Shown here one piece after another: positions 51,055 to 59,576 of a DNA stretch of 64,000 nucleotides. The DNA lies in contig NZ_RDSM01000002.1 of assembly GCF_004115155.1 (NCBI RefSeq), positions 806,001 through 870,000 of the forward strand, read 5' to 3'. Positions within the stretch are counted from its first letter, which is position 1, and each line of letters begins with the position of its first letter. This DNA is from Granulicella sibirica. Lineage in GTDB: Bacteria; Acidobacteriota; Terriglobia; Terriglobales; Acidobacteriaceae. A program made the position numbers and the translations under genes. The notes beneath the pieces are model-generated. The model made no database searches. It saw only the letters and a list, made by a program, of their open reading frames with translations, and had not been told where the DNA came from.

Positions 51055-51807
51055 ATGTCGAAATTGAATGGGAAAGTCGCTGTAATTACCGGAGGGACAA
51101 CGGGTATTGGTCTCGCGATCGCCGAGCGGTTTGTGGCGGAGGGCGCCTTCGTTTTCATAACCGGCCGCAGGCAGGCTGAACTTGATCTAGCTAAAGCAGC
51201 GCTTGGAGACAGCGTTGTTGCCGTGCAGGGCGATGTGAGCAAGATGGAAGACCTGGACCGGCTTTACGAAGTGGTGCATGACGTAAAGGGAACACTGGAC
51301 ATCGTTGTCGCAAATGCCGGCATCGTGGAGAATCTGCCTCTCGAGGCTGTCACAACTGAGCTCTATGACCGCATGTTCAATATCAATACCAGAGGGCTCT
51401 TCTTCACGGTTCAGAAGTCGCTGCCACTTCTCAAAGACGGAGCCTCCATCGTACTGGTCGGTTCGTCCGTTTCTGGCATGGGAATGCCAGCTACCAGCGT
51501 ATATACCGCGACGAAGGCGGCGGTGTGTTCCTTCGCGAGAACGTTTGCGGCGGACTTGAAGGGGCGGAAGATTCGAGTCAACACTTTGAGTCCAGGACCG
51601 ATCGATACTCCGATCATCGACGGACAATTCAGGACTGCGGAGGAAGCTGCGGCAGGGCGCGAGCAGATGGCCAGCCTTCCGGTCCTTGGTCGTCTGGGAA
51701 CCGCTGAAGAGATGGCAAGTGCCGCCTTCTTCTTAGCTTCTGACGAGAGTTCCTACTGCACCGGAATCGATCTTTACGCCGACGGAGGACTCTCTCAGCG
51801 ATTCTAG
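51055..51807 (+). CDS. SDR family oxidoreductase
   Basis: A 250-residue SDR: VAVITGGTTGIGLAIAERFVAEGAFVFITGRRQAEL, VANAGIVE (NAG), VGSSVSGMGMPATSVYTATK (Ser, Tyr, Lys), LSPGPIDTP and a C-terminal DGGLSQRF. It is close to the SDR at 21623 although they lie 30 kb apart. Last gene of the run; a hairpin (51823-51853) follows, and the convergent TetR gene lies beyond it. Confidence 0.9.
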   Translation: MSKLNGKVAVITGGTTGIGLAIAERFVAEGAFVFITGRRQAELDLAKAALGDSVVAVQGDVSKMEDLDRLYEVVHDVKGTLDIVVANAGIVENLPLEAVTTELYDRMFNINTRGLFFTVQKSLPLLKDGASIVLVGSSVSGMGMPATSVYTATKAAVCSFARTFAADLKGRKIRVNTLSPGPIDTPIIDGQFRTAEEAAAGREQMASLPVLGRLGTAEEMASAAFFLASDESSYCTGIDLYADGGLSQRF

Positions 51808-51822
51808 AAAGTGGGCGAAAGC

Positions 51823-51853
51823 GCTGCCTCTGCCGATACTTCATCGAGGCAGC
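51823..51853. terminator. Hairpin between convergent SDR and TetR genes
   Basis: GCTGCCTC (51823-51830) pairs with GAGGCAGC (51846-51853), followed by TT only. Position suggests a weak bidirectional terminator. Confidence 0.4.
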
Positions 51854-51885
51854 TTCCTACCTCCAGATGGTCGAGATTATGAGGC

Positions 51886-52512
51886 TCACGCCACGGTTTG
51901 GCTCCTTTCACCTGCAACGCGCAGTCCCTCAATCAGTAGGGTCACGAGCTGGTGAGCCTGGCCGGAGCGTTGTCCGTTGACCGACATACAGAGGGTGGCA
52001 GCAGCGTCGAGAAAATCGTCAGCTTCAATCCTGGCGCGGATATCTCCAGACGCCACCGCGGCGGCGAATAGCTTTCGGAATGCGGGTTGTAGCCGCTGCT
52101 CCCGGCGAGAGGGCAGGCCGTCATACGCAGGATCGCCAGAGTGCAGAGCTTTCGCCAGACCGCGTTTCGTCGATGCCAGGTCAATGAATTCCCGCATCCA
52201 TAGCGTGAGAGCAAGAAAGGGAGGGTGTGCTGCCGCGAGTAGTTCTGCCGCATCGGCACATACTTCGATTTCCTGCCAGAACACGGCGGCGATAAGATCC
52301 GCGCGTTCGGGAAAGTGGCGGTAAACCGTTCCGATGCCAACGCCGGCACGCGAGGCAATATCGCGCACAGGGGCGTCGATCCCCGCCTCGGCGAAAACCT
52401 CCTTCGCCGCCCGAAGCAAGGTGGCGAGGTTCCGCTGCGCATCGGCGCGCGGTCGTCTTCCCTCTGTTGTCTGTCCGCTGAACGGCTCCTGAGTTGTGCT
52501 TTTGCTTGCCAA
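51886..52512 (-). CDS. TetR family transcriptional regulator
   Basis: A 208-residue protein: RRPRADAQRNLATLLRAAKEVFAEAGIDAPVRDIASRAGVGIGTVYRHFPERADLIAAVF is the DNA-binding domain; the C-terminal region resembles the SbtR-like group. A TTG start at 52512 has AGAGGA six bases upstream. It is divergent from the SDR at 52591, with two operator-like sites between them. Confidence 0.9.
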   Translation of the reverse strand: MASKSTTQEPFSGQTTEGRRPRADAQRNLATLLRAAKEVFAEAGIDAPVRDIASRAGVGIGTVYRHFPERADLIAAVFWQEIEVCADAAELLAAAHPPFLALTLWMREFIDLASTKRGLAKALHSGDPAYDGLPSRREQRLQPAFRKLFAAAVASGDIRARIEADDFLDAAATLCMSVNGQRSGQAHQLVTLLIEGLRVAGERSQTVA

Positions 52513-52530
52513 GAAGAATCCTCTTGAATA

Positions 52531-52568
52531 AACGGAACACGTTCCGTTACTATTCGGAACATGTTCAA
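52531..52568. promoter_or_regulatory. TetR operator pair
   Basis: AACGGAACACGTTCCGTT (52531-52548) is a perfect 18-base palindrome; CGGAACATGTTCAA (52555-52568) is a second, slightly diverged copy 22 bases further on. Both lie between the TetR gene and the SDR start at 52591. Confidence 0.75.
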
Positions 52569-52590
52569 CTTTAAGCTAACAGGAGGCGTT

Positions 52591-53346
52591 ATGGATCACA
52601 AACGAATCGCGCTCGTTACAGGAGCTAATCAAGGTGTTGGATTCCAGGTGGCAAAGGAGCTGGCGGCGGACGGTGTGACCGTCCTGATCGGCTCACGAAG
52701 ACTGGAGCGTGGCGAAGAGGCTGTCCAGAAGATTGGGGCCAACGCAATCGCTGTGCAACTGGACGTGACGGATCAGGCCTCCATCAGCGCCGTAGCCGGG
52801 CGCATTGAGGCCGAATTCGGCCGTCTCGACCTCCTGGTGAACAACGCGGCCATTTCGCGGCCAGACGGAGAAGAGGTATCAGTCGAGAACTATATGGCGT
52901 CGTTTGCCGCGAGCAACGTATCTCCGGATGCGTTACGAAAGATTTGGGAGACAAATTTCTTCGGAGCGCTCGCGGTCTATCAGGCGATGCTGCCGCTGTT
53001 GCGGTTGTCATCGGATGCGCGCATCGTGAACGTAGGAAGTGGCGCGGGATCGCTCGCTCTGAATGCCGATCCAGCATTCCCCTATCGGAAGATGTTCAGC
53101 CCGGCCTATGCAGGTTCCAAGACCGGTCTCAGCATCATTACCTTGTCGATGATGATCGAACACGAGAATGACGGTATCAAGGTGAACCTTGTCTCGCCTG
53201 AGTTCACCAGCACAGCCTTGAATAACTACAAAGGCACTTCGACGCTGGAAGACGGTTCCCGCGAAGTTGTTCGAGTGGCAAAGTTCGGGCCAAACGACCC
53301 CTCCGGCACGTTCACACGCTGGGAAAATCAACCGATCCCCTGGTAG
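52591..53346 (+). CDS. SDR family oxidoreductase, carbonyl-reductase-like
   Basis: A 251-residue SDR: ALVTGANQGVGFQVAKEL, LVNNAAISRPDGE, VGSGAGSLALNADP with the Ser and YAGSK with Tyr and Lys. An insertion (VENYMASFAASNVSPDAL) before the substrate loop resembles eukaryotic-type carbonyl reductases. ATG 52591 follows GGAGG; an ATG at 52561 lies inside the second operator copy and is rejected. Confidence 0.9.
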   Translation: MDHKRIALVTGANQGVGFQVAKELAADGVTVLIGSRRLERGEEAVQKIGANAIAVQLDVTDQASISAVAGRIEAEFGRLDLLVNNAAISRPDGEEVSVENYMASFAASNVSPDALRKIWETNFFGALAVYQAMLPLLRLSSDARIVNVGSGAGSLALNADPAFPYRKMFSPAYAGSKTGLSIITLSMMIEHENDGIKVNLVSPEFTSTALNNYKGTSTLEDGSREVVRVAKFGPNDPSGTFTRWENQPIPW

Positions 53347-53398
53347 GGGCTGTTGAGTTCCCTAAAGCTATCAAACATCAGACCCCAAAGGGCTCATC

Positions 53399-54168
53399 AT
53401 GAAACTCAGTAGCAGAACCATTCTAATCACAGGCGGCACAAGCGGTATTGGTCTTGAATTGGCGAAACGCCTGCTTGGGCGTGGCAACACGATCATCGTC
53501 ACCGGTCGCGATGCCGCGAAACTCGAAGCCATCAAGGCAGTATTTTCGGACATCCATACGTTTCAAAGCGATGTGAGCGACCCGACCGCAATTGCCGCAC
53601 TCTACACAGCGGTAGTTGCGCGGTTCCCAGCACTGGATACGCTCATCAACAATGCCGGCATCATGCGTAACCTTGATATGAACCAGCAGCGCGATTTGGA
53701 TGACGTGACACGAGAGATCGAGATCAACCTGAACGGGCCAGTGCGCATGGTGCAGCAATTCCTGCCGCATCTCAAAGCGCAGCCAAATGCACTGCTTGTC
53801 AATGTATCGTCGGGTCTCGCCTTCGTGCCGTTACCTATCTCGCCTGTTTATTCCGCGACAAAGCGGCGCTTCACTCGTTCTGCATGTCGTTGCGGATACA
53901 ACTCAAAGGAAGCAGCGTGACGGTTGTCGAGCTTGCACCGCCAGGTACCAATACTGCCTTGATGTATGCAATGCAACATGGCGAATCCGATGAGGATAAG
54001 AAATTTCAAAAAGGCAATATGGAGGTAGACGTTCTCGTCAATCACGCCATTCGCGGCCTTGAGGCGGGCAAGCTTGAAATTCGGCCGGGCCTCAGCAATG
54101 TTCCTAAAATCATGAGCCGCATTGCACCGAATTTCATGCTCGCACAATTAGCAAAAAGGGGAGAGTAA
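53399..54168 (+). pseudogene. SDR gene with frameshift (DltE-like)
   Basis: The first part (53399-53920) reads as a DltE-like SDR up to SPVYSATK, then diverges into RRFTRSACRC. The correct continuation lies in the next frame: AALHSFCMSLRIQLKGSSVTVVELAPPGTNTA to 54168. One G is missing near 53863 (AAGCGGCG where AAGGCGGCG is expected). The paralogue at 43660 is intact across this point (YCATKAGIHSYTQSLRVQL). The loss falls just after the catalytic Tyr-Lys, so a truncated product would lack the C-terminal third. Confidence 0.85.
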
Positions 54169-54228
54169 CCGCTCATGGAAGTGGGAGCCCCCTGCGTTCA
54201 GGCAATGGAAAGTTGGAAGGGATAGAAG

Positions 54229-54597
54229 ATGAAGAGAGAAACAGTCGGTTGGATCATCAGCGTGGTCGGTGTAATCCCGTTCTTTGGGGGCGGTTCACTG
54301 AATCTCAGAAAGACCCCCGTAGCCAGAAAGAATATCGAGCACATCGGATATCCCCCTCACCTCGTTACTCACTTTGGCGTTAGCGTCATCGCGCTGGGCA
54401 TCCTGACGCTCATTCCGCAGACGGCATTTCTAGGTGTGATCCTGACGACGGCCTGGATGGGTGGGGCGGTCGCAGCCCACGTCCGTGTTAAGGACAAATG
54501 GACCGTCTCGGCAGGAATTCTGATGATCCCGGTCTTGGTTTGGATCGGATTTGGACTTCGCCACCAAGCCGAAATCCGCAGTCTTTTTGGTTTCTAA
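54229..54597 (+). CDS. DoxX-like membrane protein
   Basis: A 122-residue protein with four predicted helices: ETVGWIISVVGVIPFFGGGSLNL, YPPHLVTHFGVSVIALGILTLIPQTAFLGVILTTAWMGGAVAAHVR and a final helix with ILMIPVLVWIGFGLR. This matches DoxX-like family proteins. It is 60 bases after the broken SDR. It is the last gene of the island before the repeat-bearing border. Confidence 0.82.
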   Translation: MKRETVGWIISVVGVIPFFGGGSLNLRKTPVARKNIEHIGYPPHLVTHFGVSVIALGILTLIPQTAFLGVILTTAWMGGAVAAHVRVKDKWTVSAGILMIPVLVWIGFGLRHQAEIRSLFGF

Positions 54598-54935
54598 GGG
54601 ACTGGCTCAGAACTTCACGTTCGGAGAGCCATGAGTGAGACGGTCGCGATGCCGTCGTATCCGACCAGGACGGTGCCAACGATCCCATGCAATGAGTCTT
54701 CTAAAACCAGTCCGTCGGAGCATGGCGCAGAAATAGCGTCTAGAAAATCTGAATCAGGATCGTTTTAGCTGACAATCAGTTCGCAGAAGTTAGGGCGGCG
54801 ACTCTTATTTTCATAGCCGCTACTATCGTGCGCCGCCGGTGTAGCCACCAGCAGAAGCGGAATGCCACTTTGCCAATGCACTCACCGATCCGAGATGGGT
54901 ACTGATAAGTTGGCTTATCGTCAGCAGACAAGAGA
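54598..54935. other. Intergenic right border of accessory island
   Basis: About 338 bases with no recognisable gene. Contains long repeat copy j (54872-54926) ending nine bases before the stop of the convergent ubiE gene. Beyond it the sequence becomes strongly G/C-rich again. Confidence 0.6.
54872..54926 (+). repeat. Dispersed repeat, long copy j, at right island border
   Basis: Starts GCCAATGCACTCAC, has GTACTGATAAGTTGGCTTAT and ends CGTCAGCAGAC. Same orientation as copy b, opposite to copy a. Confidence 0.7.
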
Positions 54936-55706
54936 TTAGGGCTTCGTGGCTTGGTATAGGCCGGCGGTGCCTAAGGTGTAGCCGGTCCATTGAGCGTTGA
55001 TGTAGCCGGCTTCGGTGATGAGTTGCTTCATGCGCAGGGGGCGGGGAAAGCGTTCTACCGAGGCGGGCAGGTAGGCATAGGCGGCAGGGTTTCCGGAGAT
55101 GAGGCCGCCTAGTTTGGGGAGGATTTTCTTGAAGTAGAGGGAGTAGCCGGCTCCCACGATTCCCTCGGGCTGGTTGCACTCGAGGATGCCGATCTGGCCG
55201 CCGGGGCGGAGGACGCGGTGGAGTTCGGCGAGGCCTTCGGCGTAGTTGGCGAGGTTGCGGAAGCCGAAGGCCGAGGTGATGAGGTCGAAGGTCTGGTCGG
55301 GGTAGGGGAGGTGGAGGGCGTCGGCCTGGACGAAGAGGGCGTTCGAGGCGGCGTGCTTGATGCGGGCGCGGTCGAGCATCTCGTGGGAGAAGTCCAGACC
55401 GGTTACCGGGGTCGCTTGCGCGGGGCGAAGGGCGAGGAGGGCGGATGTCATGTCGCCGGTGCCGCAGCAGAGGTCGAGGATGTTGGCTTCAGGGCGGGCC
55501 AGGACGGGCGTGAAGACTTTGGCGGCTCGGGACCACCATGTCCGGTCGAGGCCCATCGAGAGGATGTGGTTGAGGCGGTCGTAGGACGGGGCGATGGTGT
55601 CGAACATGCGCTGGACGTTCTGCGCGGCGGCCTGTTCGTCGGACGTGCCCTGGGGGCGGGCTCCGGTGACCTGGGTGTGGGGTGTCGAGATGGTTTCGGG
55701 AGGCAT
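54936..55706 (-). CDS. ubiE: Demethylmenaquinone methyltransferase
   Basis: A 256-residue SAM-dependent methyltransferase of menaquinone synthesis (UbiE/MenG). MFDTIAPSYDRLNHILSMGLDRTWW is the family N-terminal signature; LDLCCGTGDMT is SAM motif I, and SAFGFRNLANYAEGLAELHRVLRPGG follows. Menaquinone is the expected quinone of acidobacteria, so the MenG role is the more likely. It begins five bases after the aroB stop, one operon on the minus strand. Confidence 0.94.
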   Translation of the reverse strand: MPPETISTPHTQVTGARPQGTSDEQAAAQNVQRMFDTIAPSYDRLNHILSMGLDRTWWSRAAKVFTPVLARPEANILDLCCGTGDMTSALLALRPAQATPVTGLDFSHEMLDRARIKHAASNALFVQADALHLPYPDQTFDLITSAFGFRNLANYAEGLAELHRVLRPGGQIGILECNQPEGIVGAGYSLYFKKILPKLGGLISGNPAAYAYLPASVERFPRPLRMKQLITEAGYINAQWTGYTLGTAGLYQATKP

Positions 55707-55711
55707 CGTGG

Positions 55712-56821
55712 CTAGGATTTCGTGAGCTGGCGCATGGTGGCGAGCATGGACTGGGTGGCGGTGAGGAGTTCCTCGTCGGTGACGTCGAAGACGATCTCGG
55801 TGGCGCCGATGGCGATGGGGAGGACGAAGGCGCGGCGTCCGCTGCGGCGCTTCTTGTCGGATGCGGTGAGGGTGACGAGGCGGCTGGCCTGGGCCTTGAA
55901 CGGCGGCAGAGGGCCGTACTGGTGGACCAGGGTGCTCATGCGGTCGAACTGCTTTTGGGTGATGCTGCCGCGATTCAGGGCTACGTGGAGGGCGGCGATC
56001 TGGCCCCAGCCGATGGCCTGTCCGTGGAGAAGCTGCTTGTAGTTGGTGGCGGCTTCGATGGCGTGGCCGATGGTGTGGCCGAAGTTGAGGATCATGCGGA
56101 GACCGTTTTCGCGCTCGTCGATGTTGACGACGTTGGCCTTGACGCGGATGGAAGCGGTGACGACGCGGGTGAGGGCCTTGATGTCGGGCTTGCGGGCGAG
56201 GATGGCCTTCGCGTTCTGCTCGAGGAAGCGGAAGAGGGCGGGGTCGCGGATGATGGCGGACTTCACGGCTTCCTGGAGGCCGGAGCGGAGTTCGGCGGGC
56301 GGCAGGGTGAGGACGAGTTCGGGGTCGACGAGGGTGGCGAGCGGGTGGTGGAAGCTCCCGATGAGGTTCTTTCCGGCGGCGAGGTTCACGCCGGTCTTGC
56401 CGCCGACGGAGGAGTCGACCTGGGCGAGGAGGGTGCTGGGGATCTGGATGTAGGGGATGCCGCGCATGTAGATGGCGGCGAGGAAGCCGGTGATGTCGCC
56501 GATGACGCCTCCACCAAAGGCCAGGAGGAGGGTGTCGCGGTCGGCTCCGGCTACGGCGAGTTCTTGGGCGAGGCGCTCGACTGCGGGGAGTCGCTTGAAG
56601 CGCTCTCCGGCGGGGAGGAAGAGGACCTCGGGGGGAGTGGGGAAGCTGGCGAGGAAGCGCTTCGACCAGAGCTTCCAGATGTTCGGGGAGGTGACGACGA
56701 CGAGGCGCGGCGACTTCGAGCCGGAGAGCTTGCGGATGCGGGGGTAGAGCGTGCGGAGGAGTCCGGGGGCGATGGTGACGTCGTAGGTGGCGGAAGGGGT
56801 CGAGACGTTGATGACGGGCAC
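55712..56821 (-). CDS. aroB: 3-Dehydroquinate synthase
   Basis: A 369-residue NAD- and metal-dependent enzyme forming dehydroquinate from DAHP. GGGVIGDITGFLAAIYMRGIPYIQIPSTLLAQVDSSVGGKTGVNL is the family core; metal-ligand regions RMILNFGHTIGHAIE (two His) and the HGQAIGWGQ segment (His) follow. Overlaps nothing upstream. It is the second of three shikimate genes in the window. Confidence 0.95.
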   Translation of the reverse strand: MPVINVSTPSATYDVTIAPGLLRTLYPRIRKLSGSKSPRLVVVTSPNIWKLWSKRFLASFPTPPEVLFLPAGERFKRLPAVERLAQELAVAGADRDTLLLAFGGGVIGDITGFLAAIYMRGIPYIQIPSTLLAQVDSSVGGKTGVNLAAGKNLIGSFHHPLATLVDPELVLTLPPAELRSGLQEAVKSAIIRDPALFRFLEQNAKAILARKPDIKALTRVVTASIRVKANVVNIDERENGLRMILNFGHTIGHAIEAATNYKQLLHGQAIGWGQIAALHVALNRGSITQKQFDRMSTLVHQYGPLPPFKAQASRLVTLTASDKKRRSGRRAFVLPIAIGATEIVFDVTDEELLTATQSMLATMRQLTKS

Positions 56822-56863
56822 GTTATGACTATTATCTCAGGTCGACCCTTGCGTGATGTCGGG

Positions 56864-57448
56864 CTAGAACAGCAGAAGCAACAACGGAACGACAACCCCG
56901 GCGAGTAGAACGACCGTCACCGTAAACCTGCTGCGAGTGTACTTGTAGGACATATAAAGGCCCGTGAGCGTCGAAAAGAGCAGGCCGAAGGCGACGATGA
57001 CAAAGAAAACCTTCATCGGGATGAGGTTGTGGACTTTTTGCGGAGTGGGAGCCGGTGCGGGGGCAGCCGGTGCAGCGACAGGCGCTGGAGCGGGAGCCAT
57101 GGCCGTCGGCGGCTGATCAGGGGCAGCGAGGCGGTCATGCTTTTGCTGGTTCGTGTGGTCGCCGTGGATGCTCGGGTCGAAGGCCGCCTTCGGCTCCGGG
57201 GCGGGGGCAGGTTTTGCGTCCTGGGGCGGCGCCTTGCGAACCGGGACGACGAGCGTCTGTTTCTTGTGCAGTTGGCCGAGTTCAACGAGGATTTGCGGGG
57301 GCTTGTAGCTGCTGCCTTTGGTCGTCTCGTGAAAAGAGAAGGTTTGAAGACCACCGGTGATCGCGAAAAAGATAAGGGATGGGGCGAGAAAGACACCCGA
57401 ATAGAGATGGAAGAGACGTGCAGACTTCAGAAGAACGCGGCTAGGCAT
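56864..57448 (-). CDS. PepSY-type membrane protein with proline/alanine-rich linker
   Basis: A 194-residue protein. The N-terminal segment RLFHLYSGVFLAPSLIFFAITGGLQTF is typical of PepSY-associated membrane proteins. A second region (about 150-194) has two more helices (VFFVIVAFGLLFSTLTGLYMSYKY and VTVVLLAGVVVPLLLLLF). Between them is a low-complexity linker (about 75-145) rich in Pro, Ala and Lys. The PepSY domain itself is reduced. Function unknown; a redox or iron-related role is only inferred. Confidence 0.75.
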   Translation of the reverse strand: MPSRVLLKSARLFHLYSGVFLAPSLIFFAITGGLQTFSFHETTKGSSYKPPQILVELGQLHKKQTLVVPVRKAPPQDAKPAPAPEPKAAFDPSIHGDHTNQQKHDRLAAPDQPPTAMAPAPAPVAAPAAPAPAPTPQKVHNLIPMKVFFVIVAFGLLFSTLTGLYMSYKYTRSRFTVTVVLLAGVVVPLLLLLF

Positions 57449-57538
57449 GATCGTATCTCGGACTGGTATGGTCCTAGTTTGGCACGAGAAGACGGATCAA
57501 GGGAAGTGGCAGTCGATGAATTTACCTCTTGCGCCGAA

Positions 57539-58471
57539 TCAGGCTTGGTTCCCCGGCTCCACGGGCATCGCAGGAAAGAGCAAAGAGAGTGCCGTCGTGA
57601 GGATCAGCAAGGTGAGAATCACGCCGAGTGACGTCAGCGGGCCGAGCTCGACCCACTTGGCAAGAAGCATCTTCATGGCCGCGAAGGCGAGCACGGCGGC
57701 GAGTCCGAGGTGCAGGAAACGCAGCTTCGCCAGCATCCCGATCAGCAGGAAGTAGAGCGAGCGCAGGCCCATGACGGCCATGATGTTCGACGTGTAGGCC
57801 AGAAATGGGTGCCTCGTAATCGAGAGGACGGCAGGGATGGAGTCGAGCGCGAAGACGACGTCTGCCACTTCAATGGCGATAAGGCAGAGGAAGAGCATCG
57901 TGATCCGGAAGTGCCCCTCCTCGGTGGTGAAGAAACGGTCGGTACGAAGGCTCACCGGGTGGATTCGGTTGATCCAGCGGATCCAGGCCGGTGGGCGCTT
58001 TGCGGCTTCCACCTTCTCGGGCAGCACGAGGCGAACGGCGGCGAAGAGGAGGATGGTGCCGAAGAGATACTCGATCCAGGCGAAACGCTCGAGCAGGCCG
58101 ATGCCCCCGGCGATAAAGAGCCCGCGCATGACGATCGCCCCGGAGACACCCCAGAAGAGGACCTTAGGCTGGCGTGGCTCGGTGATGTCAAAGAGCCGGA
58201 AGAGCAGGAGGAAGACGAAAAGGTTATCGATCGAGAGGGCTTCCTCGAGCGCGTAGCCGGCAAGATACTCCGACGTGCGCTGGCCGCCCAGGGTGTGGTG
58301 AATGAAGAGTGCGAAGGCGAGGGCGGCGCCGATCCACAGGCTGGTCGCCGCTATCGATTTCGTGTGGACCGGGGCCCGGGAGGTGCGCGAGTAGATGAGC
58401 TCGATGCCGAGCAGGCAGACCAGGAGGACGTGGAAGCCTATCCAGTGAATGAGGGGAGTGGCCTCGGACAT
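57539..58471 (-). CDS. terC: TerC family membrane protein
   Basis: A 310-residue protein with nine predicted helices. ALEEALSIDNLFVFLLLFRLF near residue 75 and IEVADVVFALDSIPAVLSIT near residue 205 are the TerC/Alx motifs; both carry the acidic residues implicated in metal binding. Recent work on relatives links them to Mn2+ export. It begins nine bases after the pgeF stop, so no leader or riboswitch fits between them. Confidence 0.92.
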   Translation of the reverse strand: MSEATPLIHWIGFHVLLVCLLGIELIYSRTSRAPVHTKSIAATSLWIGAALAFALFIHHTLGGQRTSEYLAGYALEEALSIDNLFVFLLLFRLFDITEPRQPKVLFWGVSGAIVMRGLFIAGGIGLLERFAWIEYLFGTILLFAAVRLVLPEKVEAAKRPPAWIRWINRIHPVSLRTDRFFTTEEGHFRITMLFLCLIAIEVADVVFALDSIPAVLSITRHPFLAYTSNIMAVMGLRSLYFLLIGMLAKLRFLHLGLAAVLAFAAMKMLLAKWVELGPLTSLGVILTLLILTTALSLLFPAMPVEPGNQA

Positions 58472-58480
58472 TGGGCTATG

Positions 58481-59353
58481 TTACTCAATTTCCGAGGGTA
58501 GCGCGTCGGGGACGATGCCGATCAGTGCCATCATGCGCCCCGTTACGCCCTTGTCGGCCCGATGCGAGAAGAACCGGGAGATCCCCTCGTGATGCGTGCA
58601 GGCGGTGCACTGCGCGAGAACCGTGATGTTGGCTGCCGGAACGCCGGCGGCGAGAAGCTGCTGGCGGTTGGCCTCCCACAGATTGAGGTTCGCTCCGTCG
58701 AAGAGGTCGACGGCGTAAGCGAAGCTCTCGTCAAAGCGGGTTCTGACCTCTTCCCCGACTTCATAGCAGCATGGTCCGACGGATGGACCAACGGCTGCAA
58801 GGATGTCGGCAGGGTTCGATCCGTACTCCTCCTGCATCCTCGCAACGCCTTTCCGGACGATGCCCGCAACGGTTCCGCGCCAGCCGGCGTGGAAAACGCC
58901 GACAGCTTTCAGGCGAACATCGACCAACAGAACAGGAACGCAGTCAGCCGTCAGCATGGCAAGAAAGACGCCGGGAACATCGGTCAAGAGGCCATCGGCT
59001 GGTTCGGCCGGGTCGAGCGATCCAGCCCGCAGGGTGAGGATCGTGTCTGAATGAATCTGGCGGCTGTGCGCGAATGCCCAGGAAATGCCGGCCTCATCGT
59101 CCGCGGTGGCAGCGATAAGGCGCAGCCGGTTCGCGGAGACGATCGCCCGATCATCCTCTTTGGTGAAGCCGAGGTTGAGGTCCTCAGCCCTGCCATAGAC
59201 GGTCGTGCCCCCGCCCTGACGCCCGCTGAAGCTGTGTCGAAGCCACGAGACCGCCGAGAACGATGGAGCCCGCAGAAGGTCAGGCGGATGGGCCAACAGG
59301 GAACCAGACTCCGCGAAAAGCTGTTCTTTGGAATGCATAGAGGCCGCTGCCAC
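58481..59353 (-). CDS. pgeF: Peptidoglycan editing factor / purine nucleoside phosphorylase (YfiH family)
   Basis: A protein of up to 290 residues. HSRQIHSDTIL, MLTADCVPVLLVD, VFHAGWRGTVAGIV and GPSVGPCCYEVGEEV carry the conserved His, Cys and His of the YfiH metal site. Older annotation calls the family multicopper polyphenol oxidase; PgeF corrects peptidoglycan precursors in E. coli. The start is GTG 59353 or ATG 59338; neither has a strong ribosome site. Operon with terC. Confidence 0.92.
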   Translation of the reverse strand: MAAASMHSKEQLFAESGSLLAHPPDLLRAPSFSAVSWLRHSFSGRQGGGTTVYGRAEDLNLGFTKEDDRAIVSANRLRLIAATADDEAGISWAFAHSRQIHSDTILTLRAGSLDPAEPADGLLTDVPGVFLAMLTADCVPVLLVDVRLKAVGVFHAGWRGTVAGIVRKGVARMQEEYGSNPADILAAVGPSVGPCCYEVGEEVRTRFDESFAYAVDLFDGANLNLWEANRQQLLAAGVPAANITVLAQCTACTHHEGISRFFSHRADKGVTGRMMALIGIVPDALPSEIE

Positions 59354-59576
59354 AATTCTAAGGTGCGATCGGCAAACAACGCGTGTTTATGGGTAGACGA
59401 AAAGAGTGGGGATAGCATAACGTTTCTTCAAATTCCACGTCAGATGAAGGTTGTGTTCGGCGTAGGATGGACCTCGGCAAATGCTGGCGGAGCGAAGATA
59501 CTGTAGTCTTTTGCGCACAGCATGCATCCGAGTAAGGCGGCCTTGTAAGTTACGCGACTTTTCGTAGTTCCTGAGA

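Noticed and set aside
55682..56908. A 408-codon + strand open frame opposite aroB
   Set aside because: It is very rich in Gly, Asp, Glu and Val, follows the aroB codon pattern in antisense, and has no recognisable domain. aroB itself is certain.
58471..58481. A manganese (yybP-ykoY) riboswitch before terC
   Set aside because: Only nine bases separate pgeF and terC, so no leader RNA fits.
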